A stretch of DNA of 64,000 bases from Drouetiella hepatica Uher 2000/2452. GTDB taxonomy: Bacteria; Cyanobacteriota; Cyanobacteriia; Elainellales; Elainellaceae. The stretch covers positions 1 through 64,000 of the forward strand of contig JAHHHD010000002.1 in the NCBI GenBank assembly GCA_019359505.1, read 5' to 3'. Of this stretch, positions 43,475 to 53,015 are shown piece after piece; the stretch's first letter is position 1; every line of letters begins with the position of its first letter. Both the position numbers and the translations under genes were made by a program. The notes beneath the pieces were generated by a model. It saw only the letters and a list, made by a program, of their open reading frames with translations. It ran no database searches and was not told where the DNA came from.

Positions 43475-44305
43475 TCAACTACCGTTCAGAAAATTTGGTG
43501 AATTAGCAGGGCGAGGTACACCTGCATCAGGCAAGCCCCAATTGATCACCTGCTGTCGCAAAGCTCCTTCAGTTTGCCAGCGATCGATCGCCCGATTGAT
43601 CCCTCGACGCAGCTCGTCATACTGCACGCCTCTAGGCAGCGCCACTGCCAGCGGCTCAGCGCTAATTAGATTAGGCAGGAGAGCATAGCGCGGGTCTTCC
43701 TGTACCCAGCCCGTTAAAACGCTAGCATCGGCAGCAAAGACAGTCGCCTGACCAGAATCTAAAGCATCTTTTGCTGCCTGGTAAGACACAACGCCCATCA
43801 GTACAGCATTGGGGAAAAGCGATCGCACCTTTGCTATGGTATCTGAGCCATTTAGAACGGCGATCGTCTGATTCTGCAGATCTTTGAAGTTTTGAATGCT
43901 AGGGTGGGTCAGAAATGCCGTGCCGTCTAGATAATAGGGAGTGCTGAAGCTAACAAGGCGCGATCGAGACATGGTGGTGGCAAGTTGGGCGATCGTCACA
44001 TCAACTTCTCCATCCAGCACCGCAGACAGTCTTTCTGAGTTGGCTAAGGGCTTCAACACCAAGGCTTCCGAGTCCCCCAGTAGCTCTTGAGCTAGATAAC
44101 GAGCAAGGTCAATTTCAAAGCCCTTGAACTCTCCCTGTGCATCTCTAAAAGCCAAAGGTCGCAGGTTATCTTTCACCCCCACGACCAAATGACCTCGTTC
44201 AATTATTTCCTGGAGTTCTGCCGCTGAGGCAGTCTGGGCAAATATCCCAGCGTTAGCTACCAAAATCAGAGCTGTTAACAGCTTCAGAAGTAGTTTACGG
44301 CGCAA
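43475..44305 (-). CDS. Orphan periplasmic amino-acid-type substrate-binding protein
   Basis: This is an SBP_bac_3-type receptor with GHLVVGVKDNLRPLAFRDAQGEFKGFEIDLARYLA, an AVLNGSDTIAKV ligand loop and a full two-lobe length. I place the start at the TTG at 44305, which follows TGGAGG and gives a clean signal peptide (RRKLLLKLLTALILVANAGIFAQTASA). The frame opens further upstream to 44404, but that would overlap rplT by 53 bp and bury the signal peptide. No permease or ATPase is adjacent, so it either serves another transporter or acts as a sensor. Confidence 0.85.
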   Translation of the reverse strand: MRRKLLLKLLTALILVANAGIFAQTASAAELQEIIERGHLVVGVKDNLRPLAFRDAQGEFKGFEIDLARYLAQELLGDSEALVLKPLANSERLSAVLDGEVDVTIAQLATTMSRSRLVSFSTPYYLDGTAFLTHPSIQNFKDLQNQTIAVLNGSDTIAKVRSLFPNAVLMGVVSYQAAKDALDSGQATVFAADASVLTGWVQEDPRYALLPNLISAEPLAVALPRGVQYDELRRGINRAIDRWQTEGALRQQVINWGLPDAGVPRPANSPNFLNGS

Positions 44306-44351
44306 CTCTGATAGCCTCCAAATTGCTAGAGATACTTGCCCTCTAAAGCTA

Positions 44352-44705
44352 TCAGCTAGGGTTTGCTGCAATCTCGACCACTTTCTGAAAGCCAGTCGGA
44401 TCAAGAACCGCCATCTGCGCCAGCATCTTACGGTTGATCTGGATGTCTGCTTTTTTCAGACCCCCCATCAGCTTGCTGTAGCTAATGCCGTGCTGACGAG
44501 CCGCAGCGTTGATGCGAGTAATCCACAAACGACGAAAATCGCGCTTGCGTTTGCGGCGATCGCGGTAAGAGTTTCGCAGGGCTTTCATCACCTGCTGGTT
44601 TGCTGTGCGGAAGAGCTTGGAGTGAGAACCCCGGAAGCCTTTAGCAAGCTTAAGAATTTTTTTGCGGCGTTTTCGAGCAACATTACCGCGCTTTACACGT
44701 GTCAT
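44352..44705 (-). CDS. rplT: 50S ribosomal protein L20
   Basis: This is a 117-residue basic ribosomal protein needed for early 23S rRNA folding in the large subunit. The N-terminal [26 protein letters not shown] pattern and the C-terminal globular [12 protein letters not shown] region are characteristic. It follows rpmI on the same strand with a 165-bp spacer. infC, which precedes these genes in many bacteria, is not adjacent. Confidence 0.98.
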   Translation of the reverse strand: MTRVKRGNVARKRRKKILKLAKGFRGSHSKLFRTANQQVMKALRNSYRDRRKRKRDFRRLWITRINAAARQHGISYSKLMGGLKKADIQINRKMLAQMAVLDPTGFQKVVEIAANPS

Positions 44706-44870
44706 AGTGAGACTTCCTTATGGCGTATATGCCGTATGGGTTATGTGAATGCGTTTGTCGTGTTCTTCAGGTATCAGGTGGCGGAGAAAACCCGATCCCT
44801 TGAATATGGTGTTCTGTGGAGCTAGACCAGAAAGGAATCCTTAAGAATCTGAACTGACGAGTTCCAATGT

Positions 44871-45068
44871 TTAGAGGTAAGGGAGCATGAGCTGTACGTT
44901 TTCAGCATCGCGCTCATTCACGACAGCCATCCCGGATAGGGTGCGCTTGCGCTTTGCAGTTTTGTGCTGCAAGAGGTGATTCTTGAACGCCTTACGACGC
45001 ATCAGCTTACCTGTACCACTTTTCTGAAACCGCTTAGCGGCTGCTTTGCGAGTCTTAAGCTTTGGCAT
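44871..45068 (-). CDS. rpmI: 50S ribosomal protein L35
   Basis: This 65-residue, highly basic protein has the family pattern [12 protein letters not shown]...[14 protein letters not shown]. It is a structural protein of the large ribosomal subunit. It lies upstream of rplT in the usual rpmI-rplT pair. In enteric bacteria L20 represses this pair through leader RNA; the 280 bp upstream here show no structure clear enough to claim that. Confidence 0.98.
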   Translation of the reverse strand: MPKLKTRKAAAKRFQKSGTGKLMRRKAFKNHLLQHKTAKRKRTLSGMAVVNERDAENVQLMLPYL

Positions 45069-45348
45069 GAGCTTGAGGTAGTTTCTATTTTTGATTTAGC
45101 ACAGTCTAAGATTTTAACCCTTAAAGGAGATACACTGCAACTCCAATTCGGGAACAAATTCAGGGAATGGGTGAACCGCGATTGCGATCCCCAACAGATT
45201 TAGTCGAAATGACCCACAAAATAACCTAGTCTCTATCTAAACGTTGATCCCAAAGTGGTTTATTCCTATTTACACTTGAGTCCGGATCGTTTACAGTCCG
45301 AGTCAGGGTCTGAATTTAACACTAGATATTCCCTGGAAACACGAATTT

Positions 45349-46062
45349 ATGCCTGATGATTGGCTAACTCCTAGCCACTTTGTTATTTTTGGGCTACTGC
45401 TAGGGTTTGCGATCGCCCACAGCGGTCTGGCAGCTTTAAGACCTTGGGGAGAGCAGAAAATTGGTGCCCGCCTGTATCGAGTCCTCTTTGCAGGGGTGAG
45501 TCTGCCCTTCGCGATCGTTCTGGTGGCTTATTTCATCAATCACCGCTACGACGGACTGCGATTCTGGAATGTTCAGGGCGTGAGAGGCGTTGAGTCCTTT
45601 GTCTGGCTGCTTTCGGCGGTTTCGTTCCTCTTTCTCTATCCAGCTACTTTTAATCTACTAGAGGTGGCAGCCATTCAGAAGCCGCAGGTTCACATCTACG
45701 AAACGGGGATCATTCGGATTACGAGACATCCTCAGATGGTGGGTCAGGTGATCTGGTGCATTGCCCATTTGCTTTGGGTGGGAACCAGCTTCACGCTTGT
45801 AACCTCATTGGGGCTGATTTTGCATCACCTGTTTGCCGTTTGGCATGGCGATCGCCGTTTATCTGCCCGCTATGGAGAATCCTTTGATTCCTTGAGATCC
45901 CGAACTTCCGTAATTCCATTTTTGGCGGTTGTGCAAGGTCGTCAAACGCTGAAGTGGCAAGAGTTTCTGCGTCCTGCGTATTTGGGAGTGACAGCATTTG
46001 TGCTGTTATTTTGGTGGGCACACCCACTATTCATTCGTGCAGCTGGCAATATAGCCTGGTAG
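45349..46062 (+). CDS. NnrU family membrane protein (15-cis-zeta-carotene isomerase-like)
   Basis: This 237-residue integral membrane protein has about six helices. The NnrU/Z-ISO family pattern is present: SHFVIFGLLLGFAIAHSGLAALRP and ETGIIRITRHPQMVGQVIWCIAHLLW, with His residues that can bind heme b in Z-ISO. In plants Z-ISO converts 9,15,9'-tri-cis to 9,9'-di-cis zeta-carotene, and cyanobacterial homologues probably do likewise. Carotenoid synthesis is thus likely, but a nitrogen-oxide role as in NnrU cannot be excluded on sequence alone. Confidence 0.8.
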   Translation: MPDDWLTPSHFVIFGLLLGFAIAHSGLAALRPWGEQKIGARLYRVLFAGVSLPFAIVLVAYFINHRYDGLRFWNVQGVRGVESFVWLLSAVSFLFLYPATFNLLEVAAIQKPQVHIYETGIIRITRHPQMVGQVIWCIAHLLWVGTSFTLVTSLGLILHHLFAVWHGDRRLSARYGESFDSLRSRTSVIPFLAVVQGRQTLKWQEFLRPAYLGVTAFVLLFWWAHPLFIRAAGNIAW

Positions 46063-46183
46063 CATGATCCCAAGCCTTTTTAAAGATCCCTTTAGAAACT
46101 GAGTTTTAGACACCAAGTTCAGACCCAAAATTTAGTTCCAGTTAATTCATTTTAAAAAACTAGCAAATTAACAAGAGGTATCA

Positions 46184-46543
46184 ATGGCGCTATCGGTCTG
46201 CCAAGCAACATTCAAACAAGAAGTTTTAGAATCTTCTATTCCTGTTCTGGTCAGTTTCTGGGCACCTTGGTGTGGGCTATGCCGATTGCTTGACCCGATC
46301 TTGCTGGAAACTCAGGAAAAGTGGAAAGGGCAACTTCAGCTTGTCAGCATCAATGCCGATGAAAACCTGAAGCTAGTTAGCACCTACAAATTGAATACGC
46401 TACCCATGGTGATGCTGTTTGATGAGGGCAAAGTCCTATGCCGGATGGAAAAGTTCTACAGTCGTGAAGACTTTCGCACCACTTCAGCAGAGCTTGAGGC
46501 TGTGCTAGAAAGGATTATCAAGCAGTACAGCTTGTCTAGCTAG
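46184..46543 (+). CDS. Thioredoxin-like protein with WCGLC active site
   Basis: This is a 119-residue thioredoxin fold. The redox motif is WAPWCGLC (C30, C33), with Leu for the usual Pro between the cysteines. The cis-Pro lies in TLPMV. This variant resembles the divergent TrxC-type thioredoxins of cyanobacteria, whose targets are poorly defined, and the changed Pro should alter redox potential. It is cytosolic, with no signal peptide. It follows the Z-ISO-like gene by 120 bp on the same strand. Confidence 0.88.
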   Translation: MALSVCQATFKQEVLESSIPVLVSFWAPWCGLCRLLDPILLETQEKWKGQLQLVSINADENLKLVSTYKLNTLPMVMLFDEGKVLCRMEKFYSREDFRTTSAELEAVLERIIKQYSLSS

Positions 46544-46605
46544 CTTGTATTAACTGAATATCCCAGATTGTAATCTCCTAGATTAAACAGGGTGTAAGGG
46601 GAAAT

Positions 46606-47769
46606 ATGGTTGAATCTCGTCGCGCTTCTGCTCACGCTTCCACTGTTCAGGTTCGTGTCGTGACGACTCCAGCAGATGCTGAGCGATTCTTGGACGTTCC
46701 GGCTGTAGTGTATGCGGGCGATCGAAACTGGGTGCCCCCCCTCCGCAGCAGCATTGCCAAACAGCTAGCGCCAGAAAGTCCGTTTTTTCAGTACGGCAGA
46801 TTGCAGCGGTTCATTGCGATCGCACCTGATACTGAGCGGGCGATCGGGCGAATTGTAGCTGCCGTGAACGATCGTCTGGTTGAGCGACAGGGGCAGAATG
46901 TCGGCATATTTGGCTATTTTGAATGCGTCAATGACTTCGGCGTGGCGCAGGCACTCTGGCAAGCTGCCTGTGAGTGGCTACGGCAGCAGGGCATGACCTC
47001 AGTGCGAGGGCCAATTGATCTCTCAACCCACAACAATTGCCTCTTTTTGGTAGATGGCTTTGACTCACCGCCCATGGTGATGATGCCCTACAACCCACCC
47101 TACTATCCGCAGTTCATTGAGCAGGATGGCTGGACGAAAGCAAAAGATGCATACTCCTATGGTTTGCCCTTGGGGCCAGGGCTACCCAGCGAGTTTGAGA
47201 AAGGCTACCGGATTGCTTGCAAATCAGGCGTGACGTTTCGCCCGATTCACCTGGAGGGAGAAGCCTTTGAGCAGGATGTGACGAAGATGTATCACCTGTT
47301 TAACACTCTGTTTGCCAACAACTATAGCGCTACGCCTCGCACCCTAGAAGAGTTCATGGAAGAGGCAAAAGACCTGAGAACTTTGGTTGATCCAGATGTG
47401 TTTCCGATCGCCGAATATAAGGGCGAAATGGTGGGTTTCTTCATGAGCTTGCCCGACTACAACATTCCACTGAAGCAAGTGGGTGGCAAGCTAAACTGGC
47501 TGGGCATTCTAAAATTCCTTTGGTTCCGTCGTCAGATTGACCAAGGGCGAGTGCTGGTCATTTGTGCGCTGCCAGAGTTGCGTCGCAAAATGGTGCCCTT
47601 GGCACTGGTCTATCTGGGGATGCAAGGCTGTATTAAGAAAGGGAAGCCCTATAAGCGATCGGAGCTGGGGTATGTGTATGAAGACAATATGCCTTCTCGC
47701 AAAGTGGTGGAAGCTGCAGGAGGCAAAATCTGTAAAACCTACCGCATCTATGAAAAGTCTTTAGTCTAA
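46606..47769 (+). CDS. GNAT-like N-acetyltransferase superfamily protein
   Basis: This 387-residue cytosolic protein has an N-terminal GNAT-like half (FLDVPAVVYAGDRNWVPPL, RFIAIA...GRIVAAVNDR, FGYFECVNDFGVAQAL) and a second GNAT-like half. It belongs to a widespread uncharacterised group (YghO-like) with no proven substrate; N-acyl amino acid or lipid metabolism is only a guess. AAGGGGAAAT precedes the ATG. A convergent hairpin separates it from sir. Confidence 0.75.
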   Translation: MVESRRASAHASTVQVRVVTTPADAERFLDVPAVVYAGDRNWVPPLRSSIAKQLAPESPFFQYGRLQRFIAIAPDTERAIGRIVAAVNDRLVERQGQNVGIFGYFECVNDFGVAQALWQAACEWLRQQGMTSVRGPIDLSTHNNCLFLVDGFDSPPMVMMPYNPPYYPQFIEQDGWTKAKDAYSYGLPLGPGLPSEFEKGYRIACKSGVTFRPIHLEGEAFEQDVTKMYHLFNTLFANNYSATPRTLEEFMEEAKDLRTLVDPDVFPIAEYKGEMVGFFMSLPDYNIPLKQVGGKLNWLGILKFLWFRRQIDQGRVLVICALPELRRKMVPLALVYLGMQGCIKKGKPYKRSELGYVYEDNMPSRKVVEAAGGKICKTYRIYEKSLV

Positions 47770-47792
47770 TGCTGCGTTTGCAACCGAACAAA

Positions 47793-47824
47793 CAGATGCG
47801 TTAGGTGGGAACTTAACGCATCTG
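47793..47824. terminator. Bidirectional hairpin between the GNAT-like gene and sir
   Basis: CAGATGCGTTA and TAACGCATCTG pair over a 10-base loop, between convergent genes. Confidence 0.7.
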
Positions 47825-47835
47825 CTTATTGGTAA

Positions 47836-49761
47836 CTACTTCAGGCTTTGCAAGTACGCTTCGACCGCCTCATTAACAATATCCGTCATTGGCTTGCCCT
47901 GCTCAACGGCTGCTGCCTTGAGCCGATCGTATACGCCATCCCGGATGCCCACCCGATAGCGAGGCTTGCCGCTGATTAGCGCCTTCAGTCCAGTATTTCC
48001 CGACTCATAGGTGGCAGCAAACTCCCGCAAGGTTTCAAACCCGACGCGATCGCAGAAGTTGCCAAAGCTCTCGCCCTGCTTGCGATGCTTCTTGAAGTAG
48101 ACAAACAGCGGCTCCAGCGTGACTTCTAAATCAGCGATCGCCATGTTATCAACATAAGCCTGAGACAGCCGAGTCTGGTTAGGGGCAGCCCCTAGCCAAA
48201 TCTGATAGGCTTCAGGAGACTGACCCACAAAGCCCAGCTCTGCTAGATAAGGACGGGCACAGCCATTGGGGCAACCCGTCATCCGGGTAATGAAGCTCTC
48301 TTGAGGCAGACCTACTTTGTCTAGCAAAACCCGAATGCGATCGAGAATGCTGGGCATGACTCGCTCTGACTCAGTAACGGCTAAACCGCAGGTAGGCAGT
48401 GCCGGACAAGCCATGGCATTCCGCACTAGGGGATCGACCTGCTCCGGGCGTTTGATGCCAGCGCGATCGAGAATACCCTGAATCTCTTCCTGGTTTGCTG
48501 GGTCAATCTCGTAAAGCACTAAGCTCTGGCTAGGGGTAAGCCGAATGGGCAACTGAAACTTCTCTTCAATCTCTCGCAGCGCCGTCTTAAGCTGCCAAGC
48601 ATCCTCGTCCTTCACCCGACCGTTTTCGATCGAGATCCCCAAAAACAGCTTGCCGTCGCCCTGTTCATGCCAGCCCAAATAATCTTTATATTCAAACTCT
48701 GGCGTGGGCTTGAGGGGATGCATAGGCTTACCCAAGTAGCTCTCCACCTTTTCGCGGAACTGGTCTACACCCCAGTCGTGCAGCAAGTACTTGAGACGGG
48801 CATGACGGCGGTTAAAGCGATCGCCATAGTCTCGCTGAGTCGCCACGATCGCTTTAACCGCATCGTATACGTCTTCCTTGTCCACATAGCCGATCGGGTC
48901 AGCGAGACGGGGGAACGTCTCTTCTTTGTTGTGGGTGCGCGCCAGACCGCCTCCGGCATAGATATTGAATCCTTCCAGCTCGCCCTGGCTGTTGGTAATC
49001 ACCACTAGGCTCAGATCTTGGGAAAACAAATCTACCGAGTTGTCACCCGGAACAGTGACACAAGCCTTAAACTTGCGCGGCATATAGTGAACGCCGTAAA
49101 TCGGCTCGGCGGTGTCGTGAACGATCGTGCCGTTGCCGTTGCGGTGCAGGGCAGCAATCACGTCAGGATGCGGCTCGGCAGTAATTGCCTTCTCGCCATC
49201 TAGCCAAATCTCGTAGTAGGCATCGGTTTGGGGAGTGAGCAAATCGGCAAAGCGATCGGCATACTCACGCGCCAGCACGTACTCAGGGCGATTTTTGTAG
49301 GGAGCCGCTGGAGCCATGACGTTGCGGCTAACATCACCGCAGGCTCCCAGAGTCGATCCTAGGTTACGAACGATGCTAGAAATCACCGTTTTCAGGTTTT
49401 GCTTGGGCACTCCATGAAGCTGAAATCCTTGGCGAGTCGTGGCTCTCAGGGTATGGTTGCCATACTCATCCGCCAATTTATCTAGCGCCAGGTAAAGCTG
49501 AGCCGGAATGTAGCCCCCCGGATTGCGGGTGCGCAGCATGAAGCTAAAATCTTTTTCCTGACCTTTAACGCGGTTGTCGCGGTTGTCCTGCTGATATGAA
49601 CCATGAAACTTGAGGATTTGGATGCCGTCTTCGCTGAAGTGTGTAGTGTCTTGAAGCAATTCAGTCGCGACAGGTTCACGCAGGGCATGACTGCGTTCTT
49701 TGATGCCTTCGACCTTGGAAACTTTGTCAGCCTTGAGGACTTCAGCAGGAGTAATAACCAT
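47836..49761 (-). CDS. sir: Ferredoxin-sulfite reductase
   Basis: This enzyme reduces sulfite to sulfide with electrons from ferredoxin, using a coupled siroheme and 4Fe-4S centre. The four cluster cysteines are visible in [11 protein letters not shown] (two) and [10 protein letters not shown] (two). Two ferredoxin-like repeats and substrate Arg/Lys residues are intact over 641 residues. The last roughly 45 residues ([36 protein letters not shown] pattern, quoted in parts) resemble a ribbon-helix-helix DNA-binding fold. I recall related tails in other cyanobacterial Sir proteins. It is in the usual sulfate assimilation pathway. Confidence 0.95.
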   Translation of the reverse strand: MVITPAEVLKADKVSKVEGIKERSHALREPVATELLQDTTHFSEDGIQILKFHGSYQQDNRDNRVKGQEKDFSFMLRTRNPGGYIPAQLYLALDKLADEYGNHTLRATTRQGFQLHGVPKQNLKTVISSIVRNLGSTLGACGDVSRNVMAPAAPYKNRPEYVLAREYADRFADLLTPQTDAYYEIWLDGEKAITAEPHPDVIAALHRNGNGTIVHDTAEPIYGVHYMPRKFKACVTVPGDNSVDLFSQDLSLVVITNSQGELEGFNIYAGGGLARTHNKEETFPRLADPIGYVDKEDVYDAVKAIVATQRDYGDRFNRRHARLKYLLHDWGVDQFREKVESYLGKPMHPLKPTPEFEYKDYLGWHEQGDGKLFLGISIENGRVKDEDAWQLKTALREIEEKFQLPIRLTPSQSLVLYEIDPANQEEIQGILDRAGIKRPEQVDPLVRNAMACPALPTCGLAVTESERVMPSILDRIRVLLDKVGLPQESFITRMTGCPNGCARPYLAELGFVGQSPEAYQIWLGAAPNQTRLSQAYVDNMAIADLEVTLEPLFVYFKKHRKQGESFGNFCDRVGFETLREFAATYESGNTGLKALISGKPRYRVGIRDGVYDRLKAAAVEQGKPMTDIVNEAVEAYLQSLK

Positions 49762-49899
49762 TTTCTATTAGCTAAGCAAATCTTGTTATTAACGGTATTC
49801 CGATTGGAATTACGGTGAATTCCAAACACACCTCTAATTTTAGCATTACACCCTTTTATTAGAATGGGCAGCAATATTAGGAAAAGTTTGAGTTTGCCG

Positions 49900-50901
49900 C
49901 TAGCTTAATGTCGCACCACCCAAGATCTCTCCTACTTGCAGCCGAGCGCCATTGGCAAAATCCCAGCCCGACTGCGATCGCTTTCCCGCCAGCTGCGCTT
50001 CTTTCAGCAGTAGTGCGCCGTCGCCTGTCTGAATTACTGCCCCCTGTCCCTTCAGCAAGCCAATTACCGCTCCAGGTGCCTCAGATTGTTCAGGGAGATC
50101 AGGCTCAAGCAGATCAGGCTCAAGCAGATCAGGCTTAATAGGGTCAGGCTCAACGGGCGCTGTAGCCGTCACCTTTAGCAACTGATCTCGGAGTGTGGTC
50201 ACACAGTGGGGATAAAACCCTCGAATTTGGTTGTGGAGAGCGATCGCGGGTTTTGCCCAATCCAGTTGATAGTCGGCTTTTTGGATCAGCGGCGCATAGG
50301 TTGCTTCATCATTATCCTGCGGTACGGGCTGAAGAATGCCCTCTTGCAAACCCAGCAGCGTATCCACCAGCAAATCTGCGGCAGAAACAGACAGAGCTTT
50401 TGCCAGATCCAGCGCATGGTCTAAGGGAGCGATCGGGGTGACAGATTTCAGCAGCATGGCTCCTGTATCCATTCCGGCATCCATCAGCATGGTAGTAATG
50501 CCCGTCTCCAGTTCGCCATGGTAGAGACTCCACTGAATCGGCGCGGCTCCTCGGTATTTAGGCAATAGGGAACCATGGGCATTGATGCAGCCTAAGCGCG
50601 GCATATCCAAGATTTCTTGTGAAAGAATTTGCCCATAGGCGACCACCACAAAGGCATCTGCTTTAGCCGTCCGGAGTTGGGCTAACACCTCCTCGTCTTT
50701 TTTGATGCGACGCGGCTGCCAGACTGGAAGCTGGTAGCTGAGAGCGACGCTCTTTACCGGAGAGGGAATCAGGTCATTACCGCGCCCACGCCGCTTGTCG
50801 GGCTGTGTCACTACAGCCACTACCTCAAACGCCTCATGTTGAATCAGCCGCTCCAGGCTAGGAACCGCGAATTGAGGCGTACCCAAGAAAACAATTTTCA
50901 T
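49900..50901 (-). CDS. fmt: Methionyl-tRNA formyltransferase
   Basis: This enzyme formylates initiator Met-tRNA using 10-formyltetrahydrofolate. The start is the ATG at 50901 ([16 protein letters not shown]); a longer frame to 50940 adds an unconserved leader. The catalytic [19 protein letters not shown] motif and FGTP-type N-terminus are present. The C-terminal tRNA-binding domain carries an in-frame 15-bp tandem repeat of four units (50097-50156), which inserts an acidic Pro-rich loop ([17 protein letters not shown]). The insertion is within a linker and is probably tolerated. Confidence 0.95.
   Translation of the reverse strand: MKIVFLGTPQFAVPSLERLIQHEAFEVVAVVTQPDKRRGRGNDLIPSPVKSVALSYQLPVWQPRRIKKDEEVLAQLRTAKADAFVVVAYGQILSQEILDMPRLGCINAHGSLLPKYRGAAPIQWSLYHGELETGITTMLMDAGMDTGAMLLKSVTPIAPLDHALDLAKALSVSAADLLVDTLLGLQEGILQPVPQDNDEATYAPLIQKADYQLDWAKPAIALHNQIRGFYPHCVTTLRDQLLKVTATAPVEPDPIKPDLLEPDLLEPDLPEQSEAPGAVIGLLKGQGAVIQTGDGALLLKEAQLAGKRSQSGWDFANGARLQVGEILGGATLS
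50097..50156 (-). repeat. In-frame 15-bp tandem repeat in fmt
   Basis: GATCAGGCTCAAGCA occurs twice, then GATCAGGCTTAATAG and GGTCAGGCTCAACGG. The unit is a multiple of three, so the reading frame is kept. Confidence 0.88.
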
Positions 50902-50965
50902 TTGCAATTTCGCAGAGATTCTATCCGCCAACGCTACCAAGCGCCAATGCTACTGAGCACCGACC

Positions 50966-51919
50966 CTACCGACGGGGTTCAATCACAACTTCAACGCGGC
51001 GGTTGCGCTGGCGGCTCACCTCAGTTGCGTCATCCACGAGAGGCTTGCTGTGCCCATATCCGGCAACCGTCCAGTAATAATCCTCGCCCAGCTTGCTTGA
51101 GAGATATTGCTCAACGACAGTTGCTTGCGCAAACGTACGGGCACGATCGCCCCCTTCAGAGCCTTGATTGTCGCTATGAGCTGCCACGCGGATGGTGGCA
51201 CCGGGATAGCGCTGTAAATCCGTCAAGATAGTGTCTAGGATAGCTTGTGAATTGGGCTGGAGGGTCGTCTGGTCGCCGACGCGATCGAATAAAGCGTCTG
51301 TGGGGAGCGTCACCATCAGCGTATCTCTGCTCGAAACTCTGGTCGTGGCGGGTGGAATGCCCGTTTGCCCTGCTCCTCCGGCAGCTCCTCCAGCGGGCGG
51401 CACCATGGGTACGGCAAATCCAGTCGGGTCAAGCTGTTGCTGAAGCGATCGAATGCGTTCTTCAAGAACTAACGCCTGTTTTGCCCGCTCATCTTCTGCA
51501 ATTTGATCTTCTGCAATTTGAGGGCGAGCGCGCAAGTTTGCCAATTCCTCCTGCATCTGAGTTAGCTCGGTTTGAAGCCGCTGCTTGTCTACTTCAGAAC
51601 GGGAAGGAGTAGAGGGAATTGGGCTGGCAGTCGAAGGGGCGATCGCGCTGGGCGGCGTTAGACCTAGCGTTGTGGGTATTTGCTGTAGCTCTGACCACAG
51701 CGCACGCGAGCCTTGCATCACTTTCTCGACCAGGGGAGGCTCCTGAGTTTTGGGTGCCGGGTAGAATTGGGCGATGGCTACCCCCAACAAAGCCGCAAAA
51801 CTGCCGCCGACTCCCAGCAGCAAAAGCCTGAAAATGAAGACCAAAAATCCCCAACCTGCTGAAGACCGAGGCGGTTTTTGCTGAGAGACTGAGGGTTGGG
51901 GCGTTAAGGATGGGGTCAT
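50966..51919 (-). CDS. OmpA-family peptidoglycan-binding envelope protein
   Basis: From the ATG at 51919 (GGAGG eight bases upstream; an earlier ATG at 51946 has no such site) this is a protein of about 317 residues. One transmembrane helix (about 22-52) is followed by a coiled-coil segment (QRLQTELTQMQEELANLRARP...) and a C-terminal OmpA domain (about 200-317). The latter has the TLQPNSQAIL, RVAAHSDNQG and RNRRVEVVI motifs that bind the peptidoglycan diaminopimelate. It resembles stator/MotB-like tethers. The specific role is unknown. Confidence 0.85.
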   Translation of the reverse strand: MTPSLTPQPSVSQQKPPRSSAGWGFLVFIFRLLLLGVGGSFAALLGVAIAQFYPAPKTQEPPLVEKVMQGSRALWSELQQIPTTLGLTPPSAIAPSTASPIPSTPSRSEVDKQRLQTELTQMQEELANLRARPQIAEDQIAEDERAKQALVLEERIRSLQQQLDPTGFAVPMVPPAGGAAGGAGQTGIPPATTRVSSRDTLMVTLPTDALFDRVGDQTTLQPNSQAILDTILTDLQRYPGATIRVAAHSDNQGSEGGDRARTFAQATVVEQYLSSKLGEDYYWTVAGYGHSKPLVDDATEVSRQRNRRVEVVIEPRR

Positions 51920-52292
51920 ATAGCTTACCTCCAGATGCCATGCCATGATAGCTTGCCACAGATTTGAAATACGCCCTTAACTACCTTAATTAAGATTAGC
52001 GAAGTTGGTTGAAATGAGTGGGGCGATCGCTCAATTCTGTGATACACCATTAGGTCATATCTACCGCTTAGCTCTGCTGCGTTCTCAAAAATTAAATTTA
52101 GCCAGCCATTAAATTTAGCTCTGTCGAGCGTCTATGCCCATAGCCATCGATACAGGGGTGCAGCGATCGGCTACGTGAAAAGATTCTAGCAACTGTCTCC
52201 GCCTTTGTTTGAACAGCATTTGAACAGTTTCTCGAAGTTTGTGTGGGGTGGGTCGTGCTTCAGATTTGTCCTCCCATTTTTATCCCCTTGCC
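51920..52292. other. Divergent intergenic region
   Basis: No gene is supported over 373 bp. A short direct repeat ATTAAATTTAGC occurs at 52093 and 52110, with a 17-bp period. Promoters of the flanking genes presumably lie here. Confidence 0.5.
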
Positions 52293-53015
52293 ATGATTTC
52301 TCAGCCTCTTCAACTTGATCCATTGGGTAGTCCTCATCCCGTTCCTTGGAAGTGGGTGATGTCAATGCTGTCGGAGCGATCGACATTCCCCAAAGTGCGT
52401 CATTATCGCAGCCAGTCGCTGCTGTCACCTGACGGTCGGTATGCAGCCTATAGCCGCATTCAAATAAAGCTGGCTAGGGACTTCACCCAAAGCCGCATTA
52501 GCAGCACCCTTTTCCTAGAGAATTTGCAGACGGGCAGCTTGCAGAACATCGCGGCTTCGTCTCCGTTTGCCGATAATCCGTTTGCTGAGGATTCATTGAG
52601 TGCAGATGGTGTAGAGCCAGTAGAGGTCGATCGGTCAGGAATCATTGCCATCCTGATCCCGGTTGCCTGGTCAGAAACGGGCGATCGTCTTCTGGCTCGT
52701 GAGTTTGAGTCTTTTTTAGGCAGCGATATTGCCTCAGATTTTGGCGTGGTTTGGGAGCAGCGATCGAATCGGGCACACACGATTATGCCGAACAAGATTC
52801 AGTATACCAACGCCATTTTGCTGGGCTGGAGCCAGTGCTATCCCGATCGCGTTCTGTTTCGGGCGGGGATGATGGGCGATCGGGATTGGTCGCTTTACGC
52901 CGTCGATACCACAGGGCAGACGATCGCAGTGACAGACGATCGCCCTGTAACCTTTGGGCGAATGGTTAACAGCGTCTGGGCAGGACCAGAGACTGGCAAA
53001 CGTTGTCGTGATTAG
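52293..53015 (+). CDS. Conserved hypothetical protein with TolB-like repeat
   Basis: This 240-residue soluble protein starts at ATG 52293 (MISQPLQLDPLGSPHPVPW), after rejecting an unconserved 18-residue leader. A beta-propeller-like motif (SLLSPDGRYAAYSRIQ) and a second one (WSETGDRLLAREFESF) are seen; the rest is not assigned. Similar proteins occur widely in cyanobacteria. Its stop overlaps the end of the convergent ATPase gene by four bases. The function is unknown. Confidence 0.7.
   Translation: MISQPLQLDPLGSPHPVPWKWVMSMLSERSTFPKVRHYRSQSLLSPDGRYAAYSRIQIKLARDFTQSRISSTLFLENLQTGSLQNIAASSPFADNPFAEDSLSADGVEPVEVDRSGIIAILIPVAWSETGDRLLAREFESFLGSDIASDFGVVWEQRSNRAHTIMPNKIQYTNAILLGWSQCYPDRVLFRAGMMGDRDWSLYAVDTTGQTIAVTDDRPVTFGRMVNSVWAGPETGKRCRD

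Noticed and set aside
43269-43688. 139-residue frame following the LCP gene
   Set aside because: It reads through the family C and B repeat elements and the opposite strand of the SBP gene.
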